DNA of 11,197 bases from NCBI GenBank assembly GCA_019322815.1, contig JAHWIB010000042.1, positions 1-11,197 on the forward strand, read 5' to 3'. Below, one piece after another: positions 11,181-11,197 of this stretch (positions within the stretch are counted from its first letter, which is position 1; each line of letters starts with the position of its first letter). The stretch comes from Candidatus Woesearchaeota archaeon (GTDB taxonomy: Archaea > Nanobdellota > Nanobdellia > Woesearchaeales > WJKL01). The notes under the pieces were generated by a model that worked only from the letters and a program-made list of their open reading frames with translations, was not told the DNA's origin and did no database searches. A program made the position numbers and the translations under genes.

Positions 11181-11197
11181 ACAAATTTTTGCGAATT

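Noticed and set aside
11150..11197. Edge hairpin as part of a tRNA or a box C/D RNA
   Set aside because: There is no T-loop sequence, no acceptor pairing over tRNA length, and no clear C and D boxes.
11121..11197. Open - strand frames running in from the right edge as the end of another gene
   Set aside because: One frame stays open through both hairpins and into the PIN gene and another stops at 11144-11146, but both read through the GC-rich palindrome and show no recognisable protein. The window is too short to decide.

Overview
The window looks like chromosomal DNA of an AT-rich archaeon, most likely a small-genome DPANN lineage (Woesearchaeota/Pacearchaeota-like; inferred, no search was run). 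The archaeal signs are an archaeal-type AsnRS, a HerA-family ATPase, an Mre11-family nuclease, an aIF5A-like factor, small zinc-ribbon proteins, TATA boxes placed about 26 nt before several start codons (leaderless mRNAs), oligo-T stops, and a strong AGA/AGG arginine bias. Genes are packed tightly. No gap between genes exceeds 300 bases; the largest is the promoter region at 6626-6789. I see no tRNA, rRNA, CRISPR array or insertion sequence.

Left part, + strand (1-4608): the first 36 bases hold the N-terminus of a divergent gene whose 12 residues match the start of Lrp/AsnC regulators. It faces an ammonia-dependent asparagine synthetase (asnA) across a 127-base region with inverted repeats and two opposed TATA boxes. 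This is the same asnC/asnA arrangement as in E. coli. Asparaginyl-tRNA synthetase follows, so asparagine synthesis and charging of tRNA-Asn sit together. Next comes a coupled group: a HAD phosphatase, an RdgB/HAM1-type NTP pyrophosphatase with an altered C-terminal motif, and a small two-helix membrane protein. A membrane-anchored cyclophilin follows on its own leaderless promoter.

Middle part, mostly - strand (4615-9463): acylphosphatase and an Mre11-like nuclease overlap by 4 nt, and a HerA-like ATPase lies further upstream. Between mre11 and herA is an unrecognised island: two 152-residue helical proteins that are paralogues of each other (sharing a CGxIASAFK core) flank an unrelated 208-residue protein on the opposite strand. 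This is the best candidate here for something undescribed. Neither Rad50 nor NurA, the usual partners of Mre11 and HerA, is in the window.

Right part, - strand (9500-11197): an aIF5A-like protein whose hypusine loop has lost the KHG motif, a 50-residue four-Cys zinc ribbon, a 57-residue four-Cys zinc-ribbon protein, and a PIN-domain protein separated from the latter by only 2 nt. A long nested hairpin lies just before the likely PIN start codon, and a second, GC-rich hairpin lies at the window edge.
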